Under the pieces are notes generated by a model. The model did no database searches. It saw only the letters and a list, made by a program, of their open reading frames with translations, and was not told the DNA's origin. A DNA stretch of 64,000 nucleotides from Takakia lepidozioides (taxonomy: Eukaryota > Streptophyta > Takakiopsida > Takakiales > Takakiaceae): NCBI GenBank assembly GCA_030704615.1, contig CM060733.1, positions 36,084,001 to 36,148,000 on the forward strand. Reading direction: 5' to 3'. Below are positions 20,875 through 32,827 of this stretch, piece by piece (within the stretch, counting starts at the first letter, position 1; every line of letters starts with the position of its first letter). The translations under genes were made by a program, and so were the position numbers.

Positions 20875-22464
20875 TTGAGAGAAATTTCAAAAACCGAATC
20901 AATGGATATCACAGATGACGACAATTACGATGTAGATCTTGATATCGTGCACAATGGAGATCAACATCAAATAGCTAAATATTTTGTGATAAAAAAATAC
21001 AAGCTCAACACTTCGCAAGAATCAGCATTTGAACGTTTCATAGATCCTCAAAATCACCATCTCGATGGAAGAAAACAAATGTTAATGTATGTGGGAGGTG
21101 CTGCCGGAACGGGAAAGACAGAAATAATTAAAGCAATCCAAACGTACTTCATGAAAACCAAGAGATCCACAATATTGAAAATCGGTGTCTACACAGCAAA
21201 CGCCGCAACCCTCATAGGGGGATCAACCATCCACGCTCTATTGAGACTGAAAATCAGCTAGACTGTCAACGAATCCGACACAAAAAATTTCATAAACGAA
21301 TGGTCCGGGACAGACTATTTGATTATAGACGAAGTATCTATGGTCGGATGCAACATAATCGCCGATATCTATCTGAAGTTACAAAAATTCAAATCGAACA
21401 TGTTACCATTCGGAGGACTCAACATAATGTTCATGGGCGATTTCATGCAGTTTCCACCAGTCACTGACGCGCCTCTATATTCAACGAACATACAACCTAT
21501 ATTCACATTCACAAAATACACACAAAAAAAGATTATAGGCAAGAGCCTATGGGAAAATTACATACGGCCTAACACAATCATATTGACCCAGCAAATGAGA
21601 CAAGCCCATGATCTACAATATGCGAAATTGCTACAGAATCTACGTGAAGACAACTTCACCCAAACGGATTTCGAATTATTACAGACAAGATTCATGTCGA
21701 ACCTGAAAATCAACCTCTTCAACGAACCATGGGATAAAGCAACGTACATTGTACCTCGAAACCAGTTAAAGAACGCCATCAATCACCAAATGATAGAATA
21801 CTACACACGTAAATCTAACCACGCATCCTACACCATAGTAGCCACAGACACCTACAAGAAGCACGTACTCCGCGACGAGTTCCAATTCGCAATCCGACAG
21901 ACCGTACCCGGGAATAGAAGCCACAACCTTCTTCCATTTTTGAGATTGTACAAAGGAATGACAGTCATGCTAACCGACAATTTGTATCATAGATTGGGAC
22001 TTGTAAACGGTGCAGTCGGACAAATAGTGAGGATCTCAACAACAGAAGACGATTGGATCGTATGGGAAGATAATTTAATGCACCTGCCAAATCACGTATT
22101 AATCGACTTCGGGGAATTCATCAGTCAACACTAAACATTGAGCAGCATAAATTTAGAAAATCTCCTAGAAAACGTAGTGCCCATCATACCTGTTTCAAGA
22201 ACGTTCGATTATCACCACATGGAGGATGAACTGAAAAAACCAAATAAATTCAAAATCAGCAGGCGTCAATTGCCTCTGATACCCGCATACTGCCTAACCG
22301 ACTACAAAGGCCAAGGCAAAACTTTCGACGGGATAACCATCGACTTGCAAAAACCACCAGATGGACACCCCTTGAACATGCACAACATTTACGTCACACT
22401 GTCTCGTTTGCGTTCCCTACAAGGACCAGTATTACTTCGGGACATTAAGTTCGAAGACATCTAA
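20875..22464 (+). pseudogene. PIF1-like SF1B DNA helicase
   Basis: Frame 1 throughout. Motifs in order are Walker A GGAAGTGKTEII (about 21091-21126), GSTIHALLRLKIS (motif Ia/Ib region), Walker B DYLIIDEVSMV, GGLNIMFMGDFMQFPP (motif III), ILTQQMRQ (motif IV), and the C-terminal blocks GLVNGAVGQIV and TDYKGQGKTFDG ... YVTLSRLRSL (motifs V-VI). Two stops interrupt an otherwise conserved frame: TAG at 21259 and TAA at 22132. The protein would have unwound DNA during transposition. It is an element-borne helicase and not the host PIF1, as shown by the compact length and lack of introns. Confidence 0.78.
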
Positions 22465-22779
22465 GGAGCCAAATTCAAGACAAGCTCACTAGAGTTCATG
22501 GCTCCACAAGCCGATTGTAACGTCCAAAAACAAAAATCACATAAGACCACAGAACACATCAGCACATTGAATACAAACCTTGCCGCCAAAACGCTCCAAC
22601 CAAGACACACATACGGAGAAATAAAAATGCCAACCAATTCTAAAGCCGAACATCCCACACCGATAGAATCAAATGAAAACCAAACTTGCTCAAAATTAGC
22701 TCCTGCACCGCTCAAAATCATAGAAATCAATTCAAAAGACGAACAATCCGACACAGAAAACACAAATTTCCGCCAATAA

Positions 22780-23262
22780 ACATATTGGCACGAAGATCTC
22801 TTATTGACGGCGCACGACGAACAAATCATCTTGGATGACAATGGATGGTTATGTGACCAGCATTTGGCGGCCGGGATGCAAATACTATTTGATCAGGGAC
22901 TGGAAACACAAAACTACCAGTAACATGCATATTCGACTCTTCTGGGCAGAACGTCAACAACAACCATTGGATTCGACAATGATAAATCCGAACGAAACGA
23001 ATTGTCAATGTACGGTGTTCGATTCCAGCATGCCCGCGGATAAGCGGCTACAGACCGAAATAGAACAACATCTCGCGAAATTAATCCCAGTCCCACAATT
23101 CAATTATATCTATGCCGATGTCATGCAACAGACTGACGGTTCATCCTCTGGCGTATTTGCAATAGCTTATGCCACGGATATAACATTCGGATTAAACCCC
23201 GCACATTCCCAATACGCAACATCCGCTATGAGAACCCACTTGAGAGATTGCAACCCATAAGT
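22780..23262 (+). pseudogene. C48/Ulp1-like cysteine protease with Cys-to-Ser change
   Basis: N-terminal part in one frame (DEQIILDDNGWLCDQHLAAG, about 22817-22876). A catalytic-His candidate NNNHWI lies near 22957-22975 in another frame. The C-terminal part (22978-23260) has TVFDSS (catalytic Asp region), then QQTDGSSSGVFAIAYATD, and MRTHLRDC at the end. Proteases of this group normally have DGSSCGVFA-type sequence, so the nucleophile Cys is replaced by Ser. With at least two frame changes the gene is dead. Confidence 0.6.
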
Positions 23263-23867
23263 GGACAAATTGTGTAGCCACTGGAGTCGACATTTTAGTG
23301 AGGCCATCAAGCATGCCATTTCCAAAACAACATTAAATTTAAAATGGTGTAGTGTGCGTGGTGCTGGTTTGCTATTGCGTGGGATCCAGCCCGATGTTGG
23401 GAGTGCCATAGGTGTGTGCGTCAGTAATTGTTGTTTCCTTCGAGGCTCATTGTCCGGATGCTATGGAGGGCTTGGGTTTCTCAATTTTTCTGGATGTTTT
23501 TTTTTCTTTCCTTATTTCGGGAGGGCAATCAGTGCAACTACATGGGGTGGTTATTTGATGTGATGTCTGATGCTTGGGGAGGGACGGACGGAGGGAAGGG
23601 GAGGGGTATCTGCATACCGGGCAGAAAAGGGGGTTCAACTCCCCCTCACTTCTTGGGCATAGATAGGGGTATGGCTATGATGGTTATACTTTTGCATAGT
23701 TCCTCATGTTTTCTGCATAGTATATATTTCCAATTATCAAAAGAATCACTGTATGTGTGGGGATGACCCACCCCTTTTTGTGCCAATTGAACGTAGTTCT
23801 CAGAATTTGTCGCTAGTAGTGCGGAGCAACGCGAAGCCCTAGTAATATAGAACAGGCTGACAACCAA
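23263..23867. other. Unassigned spacer
   Basis: Composition returns to the local average right after the protease stop. GGGGGTTCAACTCCCCC near 23630-23646 looks like a tRNA T-arm (box B), but no box A is visible at the right distance. No gene is recognised. Confidence 0.25.
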
Positions 23868-24205
23868 GTTGTAGTCCAGTGGTAATGGGCACATACCACG
23901 TCAGAAGTGGTTGTGGGTTCAATCCACCAATTGGTGTCACAAAGGTGTCCACCTTCCCACCGGAAGGCATACGCTTCCTTCGGGAGGCATCAAATATTAG
24001 AACAGGCTCCAAGAAGACTGGTAAGCATTTCCAGTCAGCTGAGACAACCTGAGCTTAAATATACTTGGAAAGGGAGGTGAAAACTAATTCTTAACTCGAC
24101 TGCTGATCTGCCGCTGAGGTCAATCACAGTAATGCTCGTTAGCGAAACCTCACCCTGGGAAAGGAGCCCAATAAAGAGGGGAGGACTGGGAAACCCGTAT
24201 TTTTT
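23868..24205 (+). repeat. tRNA-derived SINE candidate
   Basis: TAGTCCAGTGGTAATGGGC (23880-23898) fits a pol III box A, and GTGGGTTCAATCCAC (about 23927-23941) folds as a T-arm with a box B loop, at tRNA-like spacing. A tRNA-unrelated body of about 250 bp follows and ends near a T run (GTATTTTTTGC, about 24198). The layout is that of plant Au-like SINEs. Target-site duplications were not confirmed. It ends about 40 bp from the stop codon of the ABCC gene and may supply its 3' UTR. Confidence 0.5.
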
Positions 24206-24247
24206 GCAAGAGCATTGCCATTGGTAGTGACTCACACCACCTTGACC

Positions 24248-27200
24248 TCAACCACCACCTTGACTTTTAGCTTGCTTCCAATACTCAGTCACCAATTTTG
24301 CAAACAACGATGTATCCCTTTCTAGCAACTTTTGGGGCGAATCAAACTCCGCAAGAGCACCTGCAAACGGGCCCACAAGTTAAAAAGGGGGCATGGAAAT
24401 ATCGACTCTCTCTAGACCGTCACATTGACGTGTGCATTGTAGTAACATGAACCAAGCAAAAAGTACATACCATCAGCGAGGGCCAGGACCATATCACTAT
24501 CCACAACAGTAGGTATCCGATGAGCGACAGTGACTACAGTGCAGTTGGAAAACTCCTTCCTAATTGCTCGCTGAATAATAGCATCAGTGGTGGTATCAAT
24601 CGATGCAGTGGCTTCATCCAATACAAGGATTCGACTGCGTTTCAGTAGCGCACGTCCCATGCAAAAGAGTTGTCGTTGACCCACACTCCAATTCTCACCC
24701 TCATCACTCACTGCATACATAACATCCATATACACCAATCAGGGAAATTCTCAAAGAAACACAGATCCACCACCATAGAAAAGAAAGGAAGTACGATTGT
24801 GAACTTGATAACACTGGAGCTGATGGAAATAAGCAGCTTTAAACCGCATGACATGCCTAGCTGTAGCAAAATCTCACCTAATGCATCAAGTTTCTCAGGT
24901 GCCTCATGGATGTTGTCTGCCAACTGGCACTTGACTAGTGCCTGCAACACACAACACACAGCATGACATTAGAGACATTTGAGATCCTCCAAATATTGGC
25001 AGAGACTTGCATGGCTAATATCTTCTGAAAACTCATTTGTCGCAAGGATGTCAGTCAACGACCAACTGCAAGACTGGGGAAGTGCTTGCAATGAGGAGAA
25101 GTACCCACCTTCTTTTAAAGATTAATTGGAACGTTCAAATACAATCTATGCCTAATTCATGACTATGGTTGAGCAGTACCTCCCAAATCTCTTCATCCGA
25201 ATGCTTCCCAAGAGGATCGAGATTTGTTCGCACTGTACCCCTGAAAAGTGTGGGTTCCTGAGGAATGATTCCCAGCCGAGACCTCAGATCATGAAGGCCG
25301 ATGGAGGCAATGTCAAGACCATCAATCAGAATCTTGCCCCCAACTGGTTCCACAAGCCGGAAGAGGGCGCTGATGAGGGTGGTCTTCCCACTACCCGTAC
25401 GGCCCACCACACCTACTCTCTGCCCACCCTGAAGTGTGCATGTTATTCCTTTCAGCACCACTGGGGCATTGGGCCTGTAGCGAATCTGTTCCAGGTATAG
25501 TGAGGCAATGACTTCAGCATAGTATGATTCAAACTGACTGAATACAGTCATCTGGTGAACAGTACCTTCAACAGAAACTTCTATTAAATAGCCTGTGTCA
25601 TGATAAAACGGATGAACCCTACTGGTCGAGCAGCATTGTCAGCATTCTGGTGGAGGGATGTAGTACCTGTAGTTTGTCAAGCTCAATTGTGCCCTTAGTT
25701 GGCCACTCGGGAGCAGGTCGGTGCTCCTCAATGACATAGGCAGCTTCACTGGGAATTTTCATATACTGCTTTATCCGCTCAACAGAGATAATGTTGCTTG
25801 CCAGTGTGCATTGATATTGGATGTAGAAAACCAGAACCCCATTCAGAGTTAGACCATACGCCAACGATAACCCTGCAAATCCTGTTATTCCAACACCACA
25901 AATTTCTCACTCCCAGTGGTTGTAAGCCAGAAACCTCAGTCAACAACCTTAAATATCAGGTGATACTTGGCAGCTCATGTGTCACCATCACTTACAAGTG
26001 GAAAAGTTCACCTGCATATGGAATGTGAAAGACATTCAATCCTATTACTATAAGATAGGAAGCATACCTGCATCAACCTTGTTAGCTGGAAGGATAACCA
26101 TGAGAAGCGCAGAGGTGCAGAGAACAACTGCACACATAGTTTCAAGCCGCAGCACAAGCCACTCATATGCTGTAAATGTGTAGAAGAACAGGCTAGCATC
26201 AACATCAACGAGCTCCATGTTCTTCCTCTTGAATTCATCAACCATTTTGAAAGCCCGGATGGTTGTGGAGCCAGATATAGTCTCCCCAAAATTGTTGACT
26301 ATGGGGGCCTTGGAAGTCCCATTCACTCTCATCAGCTCTCGTGCCGAGGTCACGTAATAGCGCTGTCATTTCGAAAAAAATAAATCTTTCATCAGCCGCC
26401 AGATTTTTCTTTGAAGGTGGCTAAGACCTTTAAGAAAACTACTGAAAGTGAGGCAAAAGCAGGACCAACTGCATTATACGAGCTTCAACAGCAGATGATG
26501 GGAAAGAGACAGATCATGATAACCAGGTAGAAGGCTGTCAGTATTGACAAGGCAAAAAAAAGGTGGGAAATATGTTGCACTACAAAGCTGAAGATTTATA
26601 CGCACCTGGAGCCACCTCAAAAGAAATAGCATGGGAATGACGACTATGAGAACTTGCCATGTCACCACCGCAACTATAATGATAATTCCAATAATCTCTA
26701 GTGACACCGTGGACACAAAGCCCACGCTGAAAGGGATATCAACATCCAATAAATTTAGGTCTGCTGATAGCTGCCCAACATTCATCCCCAAGAAACAAAT
26801 TAATACAATCATGGCCACACAACCAATGAAGTGAACATGAAATCCCTCCTAGCATGCTACAAATCTCATTATTTGACTGCCTGTTTGGCTATTCACAATT
26901 GGAAAAAGGAAAAGAGGAAACTGGCCAATGTCACAGAGGCATTCAAACAGACTGACGTACAACGTGCAGGGACATGAGAGCAAGACAGAAGAACAGGAGA
27001 ATTTTAGTATGTCCACGAGAGGCCCACAGGATCAAGGGACATTGGACAGAATGCTACCTTGGAAAACAGAATCATAGAGGGAGGAATGTACTCATAAGAC
27101 GTTGTTTGCCATAGCCTTGTGGCCATCGACCCCGCGCCCACTTTGAGCCGAACACAAAGGGGGATGACGCCAGTAGTAAGACTTAATAAACGATATCCTC

Positions 27201-30200
27201 TAGAAATCCCTTTACACAAGCATCAACCTGCTGTGTGTGGTTTGCCCAATAACTAGGCCTCAAAAGGGCCTGGGCTTTTGGCTCAGCCTCGAGACTTTCA
27301 AAGTTTGTAAACAGAGGTACAGGCACAATTCCCTTGATAGATATGAAGAGAGCGTCTCTCTGGTGAGACGCGATCGGGCGCAGGAGGCGCCAACCCCGGA
27401 CAATGAATCAGAAGATGAATACTGTCTTCAGGTTGCCCACACAACGGGCAATTCCAATCTCCCTTTCCTCTTTGCTTCTGTTTGCTGTTCAAAGGTAGAC
27501 TTCCCTTTCTCTCCCATAGGGGGAGAGAAAGGCAAGGAAAGGAAAGAAAGGAAGTGCAAACAAACTTGAAAGAGTCCTCAGGAAGCCCAAAGAGAAGTGC
27601 AAACAGATTGCAAATGGTCACTTACCCGACTCAGAATTCTGCCCAGAGGCGTAGAGTCAAAAAAAGACATGGGGGCCCGGAAAATTGAACTATTGATGCC
27701 CTCAAAGAAAGCTCTGGAGCCCCTTAGGCCCAAAGCAACAAAGAACTGTGACCGTCCAAAGACAAAAACACCACTGGCAATGGCGAGAGTAGCATATACT
27801 CCAACCAGCAGTCGATCTGATATAGCTGGATTAGAAATCTCCGTGGCAAGCCAGTAGTTGCTGGACATCTGTAAAATAACGAAGGTAATTTGAGCCACCA
27901 TCATCCCCATACAGATCCACCAACCTTTTGAGATGGTAACATAGTCTCTGTAAATTTGGGAGCCAGAATCACCTGTCTCTTTCTCCTCCTCTTGTGTCAA
28001 CTGGCTTGACTGGTTTGGCAGCTCTCTCCGGCTACTATCCCGGCTTAACACACAACTTGATTTTTTCAACGATGGGTTCCTCCCAAAACTGGACGATGTG
28101 TTTCTGAAAAGAGTGATCTCTTCTGCAGCATTTTCCTCATCGGCGGCATGGCTAATTCGCGCACCTCCCATGGCTTCATGGTGAGCGTAAACAAGTTGTT
28201 CAAAGACTGTTCCATCTTTCATCAGCTCATCATACCTACCTTGTTGTTTAATTTCTCCCCCCTCCATGACCTAAGAAGACCAACATCGCAAGGAAGCGTC
28301 AGTTGCAAGTACGAACTTCAACAAAAAGCATCACATGTTTCCCTCAGGCCTCTCAGTTTCAGATGACACTTGTCCTCCAGCTCTACGTCGCTAAAATGCT
28401 GTCCTTAAAAAAAAACGGAGCAGAAACTCTAATTTAAAGGCTCAGAAGATCAATCCTCAATCTCATCCCTCCTACATTCTGCTTTTGACTTACTAATCGG
28501 ACTCCATGCTGGGGAGAAGAAGTGACTGGCAAAAATAGAAGGTTATGGAGAGACTACCAGGATGAGATCAACACTAGGCAGGAACTCCACTTGATGAGTT
28601 ACCAGAATCACGGTCTTGTTTGCCAGGGCCCCCATGACACAGTTCTGCACAAATTAACATAGAACAGAGGATGCATTGTCAGGGGAAAGGATGCTCTCGA
28701 AACTCAGAACATATTGGACTATCAAGATTGTGTATATTCAGCTGGCAAAGATAAAAGAAGGTGGAAGATGAGTGGACACATGACAGGTAAAAGGTTTTCA
28801 ACAAGGAAGGCAACAAAACCTTGAAAAGGCTGGCCTGCGTGTGTGCATCAACAGCACTGAAAGGATCATCCAGAAGATAGATGCCTGCATTTCTGTAAAC
28901 TGCCCGAGCCAGTTGGATTCTTTGCTTCTGTCCTCCACTCATGTTGATTCCTCTCTCTCCTATCTCTGTCATGTCTCCATATGGCATGCTCTCCAGGTCT
29001 TTATCTAATGCACAAGCTTGGAGTGACTCCAGGTAGCGGGTTGTGTCCATTGGCTGTCCAAAGAGAACATTTTCCTGCAGTGTTCCACTCTGAATCCAAG
29101 CTGACTGGGCCACATATGCAATGCTGCCAGACACTTTCACCTGAGATTGGCAGATAATGATGGATCAAAACTTCATCTGTTTGACATTGTCTAATCGAAG
29201 CTGAGAAAATTGCTCCCATCATGTCACTGTTGGATATTAAATTTGCATTTCTTTTGCCCAGAGTGACTATCGCTGCATGTTGGGATTTTTCAGTCAAGGC
29301 AAAACTATGTATTACATGTCATGATGTAGTGTAATATTTTTCATCTCCAGAAATACAAATACCCAGAGACGTACAGAACTTCTTTGAGATGTGATAATCA
29401 TTGACAAACATGAATTTCTGCTACTGCAACAAGACAAATATTAAAATGCCAGCTGAGAGCATACATACAACTTGTTCAAAGGCTTTGAGAAGTACATGAC
29501 ATCTTCAGGAGGGTGTGTGCATTTCACAAAGAACTTGGGGAGGTCAACGACGTAGACTACCGTGACACATACAATGGTGGTCATCAAAGCCCAAAAAGCT
29601 TACATTTCCTGATAGTTTTGGAATTTCTCCAAGAATAGAATAGAGGAGGGTAGACTTTCCAGAACCAACGGCTCCACAAACAGCCACTTTGTTCCCGCGC
29701 TTGACTTCCAAGTTGATGCCCCTTAGAGTAGATTTGTGTAATGTGGGTTCCCAGCTCAATGTGCCATCCTTAATCTCCACTGCTAGCTGGTCTTGATCTG
29801 ATTCTTCCTCAACCACAGCATCCTCCCGGAGTTCATCATCCTGCAAGTACTGGCTCAGTCGGGTTAGCGATAGCTGAGCTTGGATTACAATACTAAGAAC
29901 ATCGGGCACCTGCCGAATAGGATCTTGAATGATCCGAAAAGCAGCAAGAGCTGTGAATGCAACAGAAGGGGTGAGTTCATGGCCCAGGGCACAATAAGAT
30001 GTGAATACAACTGATGAGACCAGGGATGGGGTCAGCCAGAAGAGTATAGTGCCCATTGATCTCCTCCGCTGCACGGAAGAAAGCCACTTGAATTCAACAC
30101 TACGGAGGCCTGCCACCATCTCTCGAAATTTATCTTCCCAGGCCTGCAATACAGTCTTCATACTTTAAGAATGTGATTACTTACCAATCAATGTCTGTAA

Positions 30201-32827
30201 CTGGCAGTTTAAGAAAAATACACAACTTAGACTGCTATTCACAGATGATTGTTGTACCTATCAAAATCAGTAGAGGTTCACTGTCCAATGGCACAAAATT
30301 AGTCCACTGATTCCCAGAAAAACAGTTAATAAGTTATGGCGCAAAACATCTGCAACAAAGTTGGCATGACATAGCAAAGACTGGCCTGTAGTTTGATGAT
30401 TTTCATGTTGTGAAGGACTTCAGTGGATGCCCTTAGACGGTCATCCTGGGCGCGCATCCTCTGCACCTGGAAAATAAGATTTGGAACATAACAACATTCC
30501 ATGCTCAATGAGGAAACACCAAAATGTCTCAAGGCTCACAAATTTCTTCAGAACTGCACAAATACCAGATGGCAATGTACAAGAAACTTGACACAATTAA
30601 GTGAAAGACTGGATTACGGATGCTGCCAGCCTCAGAGTAACATGAATTGAAAGCAATCTACTCCACTTGTCGCTGAAAGTATTCCATACCTGGGCTCGCT
30701 GCATAGCTCGTGCTAAGGGAGTGTTGGCAACCATGGTGAGGACCACGATACAAAGACCTGGGATAGTTGCCATGCCTACTGTGTAGAAAAGAATGGCAGA
30801 AGCTATGGTAATCTGTAGAGGAATGACCCAAACTTGATGTAGCCACCATGGAAACTCTCCCAGCCTGTAGGCATCCACAGCTAAATAATTCACAATCTCT
30901 CCAGCTGCATGTCTCTGCCTCCCCAGGTTTGAGAGCTTCAATTGTTTCTGGTATACTGCCCCAAGGAGACCAGAGCGGAGCTGCATCCCCACACTCCTGC
31001 ATAATAACTTTAAATGAGTGGGAAATGAATGAATTGACTGGAATCGAAATGATACTTCCTAGGGGAAATTACAAAACTTTGCAATGTCCAAGGCCCAAAG
31101 AGCCTTATAAGGCGCGAAAAGGATGCACAAGAGAAAGTTGGCTCAAAAAAACTTATGGAACAAATGAAAGCAGGATACAAGACAGAATTTGGGCCCTCGA
31201 CAAGCAGCCCAAAAACAACTACTCCACATATTTTCCAGCATGGAGAGCCTCATGGGGAAGTGCATGAGGCTGAGGGTAGGAGAACAAGTTTGACATTCCA
31301 GTTGCCAACATGTAGAAAATACCTCTCAGCTAAACATCTTTTGCTTCATCCTTCTACATCACCCCAGTCTAGCACTTGAAGGTGCACTGATTCTGTGATT
31401 TAGCTTCTGGACGAAGAACTCTTCCTGTTACTCGCCAAAGGATCATACTGGCAGCTGTCTCACTGTAGTTCCGGAACTTGGAATGTACTTGCAATTACTG
31501 GGATAAGAAGGTCTGGAGTGGATATAGGCATACAGCACTTCCTGACACATGATGGAAACGATGTTGCCATGGCTAACCTGTCAAGCTCAATGCTGCAGAC
31601 ATCCCTGTTCCCCTGTACCAATCTCCAAAGAAAGTATACCCAAATGACTACTTGTGCTAACCCCAATTTCAAAATGCAAAAGATGTTAAGAATCCCTTAC
31701 CGAGCACCGAAATACCAATGGCGCTGCGATAGTGACTCCAGAATTTTAGCCACAAATAGAATGGCCACAAGAGTGTACCCTTCCCCAACGAAGATCTGCT
31801 TTCCAGCAGCAAAATCAAGGAAAAACAACAAAACCAGAGGTCCTGTAGCTGATGTCACAGACTTCGTGAAAGCAAGTAGGCCATTAAGCACAGTGGCCTT
31901 CCCATATACAGAGACAAGCGCCCAGAATACTGATTGAGGTTTGGTGGGGTCCTGCCTCTTCTGGAGATCCCAGGCCGCCGAGAATGCATTGTATGCTGTT
32001 TTTGCTTGGTTGTCTGCGTTGAGGTGGGGCACATCAGTTTGGGACAGGGGGCGTTTGTAGCCTATTGACAGTACCTCATCAATCCATGAAAATGTCAAAC
32101 GTCTAAAAACTCCAGCAGTAGCATATGGTGTCTCGTGTGCATTCTCCGTCTCTTCCTTTGAATGCCCCTCGAGTAGAGGCTCTGAAAGACCATTCGCCTC
32201 AGAAAGATTAGCCAGCCTTGCTCCTGTCAGGGCACAAACGAGTAGAAGACAGCAGACAGGCCATACTGCTATGGCCAGAAAGGAATCGACAGATAGTTTG
32301 TGGGATCCCTCAACGAGGTATTCTAAAGCCCACACAGCTGTGAACGTCCCAATCAGAAATGTTACGATCCACCACGTGTAAGCAACATTCTTCGTTGGTT
32401 TCCGCAATCGCATTCGTAAAGAGAATGCAATGGCGATCCATGCTAATGCTTGAACAATCAGGTACGTCCACTCGTGTGAAAACGTTGAGCGTGCTCCACT
32501 CCAAGAAGATATGAGAACCCACAAGGCAACTCCCAAGTTGGCTACGCCCACAAGGGCAGCAGCTGCAGCCGTCACGCTGAATAGGACTGATCCCGCACGG
32601 ACAGAATGTACTGGAAGGTTGGCAGGTACAGGTTGCTTGAGGCTGGTGGAAATACCCAGAAAGACAGAGAAGACGGAGAGGAAGATGAGGTGAGTAAGAT
32701 AGACAATTACATCCCGAGTGCAAGTAGAGGGCCGGGGAAGACCCCACCACAGCAGCTTTGCAGGGGAAGCACAATCTCCCTCACAGTACTGGCCATCCAA
32801 TTGACTTTGATCACCCCCACAAAGCAT
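24248..32827 (-). CDS. ABCC: ABC transporter subfamily C (MRP-type) full transporter
   Basis: Predicted glutathione-conjugate or organic-anion pump of the vacuolar or plasma membrane. Fourteen exons, read right to left: 31701-32827, 30690-30996, 30386-30466, 29604-30143, 28820-29140, 28558-28644, 27626-28270, 26606-26770, 26068-26362, 25667-25872, 25180-25485, 24878-24941, 24471-24710, 24248-24360. They sum to 4497 nt (1498 aa), normal for plant ABCC. The start is the first ATG (MLCGGDQ). The N-terminal TMD0 has about five helices, then TMD1. NBD1 follows with Walker [14 protein letters not shown]-loop YVAQSAWIQ, signature MSGGQKQR and Walker [14 protein letters not shown]. After a charged linker comes TMD2, then NBD2 with [32 protein letters not shown] and VAHRIPTV. 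Donors are GT except GC at 30384-30385; the donor at 28814-28819 (GTTTTG) is weak. Substrate is not predictable. Confidence 0.92.
27080..27625 (-). repeat. LINE-derived repeat with zinc-finger remnant, copy in ABCC intron 7
   Basis: Longest and clearest copy of the family. The plus strand starts with ATGTACTCATAAGACGTTG and GCCATAGCCTTGTGGCCAT. On the minus strand, 27298-27621 stays open and encodes [17 protein letters not shown], a CX2CX8HX4C finger like the zf-RVT finger at the C-terminus of LINE reverse transcriptases. That identifies the family as 5'-truncated LINE copies lying in minus orientation. Confidence 0.62.

Larger units (their letters stand above)
20716..23262 (+). mobile_element. 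A/C-rich element encoding PIF1-like helicase and C48-like protease
   Basis: About 2.5 kb with a strong A and C bias on the plus strand, unlike the flanks. It holds one long degraded frame in which a PIF1-like helicase is followed by a lysine-rich linker (22498-22779) and a cysteine protease. The pairing of a PIF1 helicase with a cysteine protease points to a large replicative transposon (Helitron-like or related). No Rep/HUH, transposase or polymerase domain is visible, so the class is unproven. Its left edge interrupts the presumed 3' LTR of the gypsy element. Confidence 0.55.

Noticed and set aside
23575-23650. tRNA or box B-driven SINE around GGGGGTTCAACTCCCCC
   Set aside because: The T-arm-like hairpin is convincing alone, but no box A, acceptor pairing or second copy was found.
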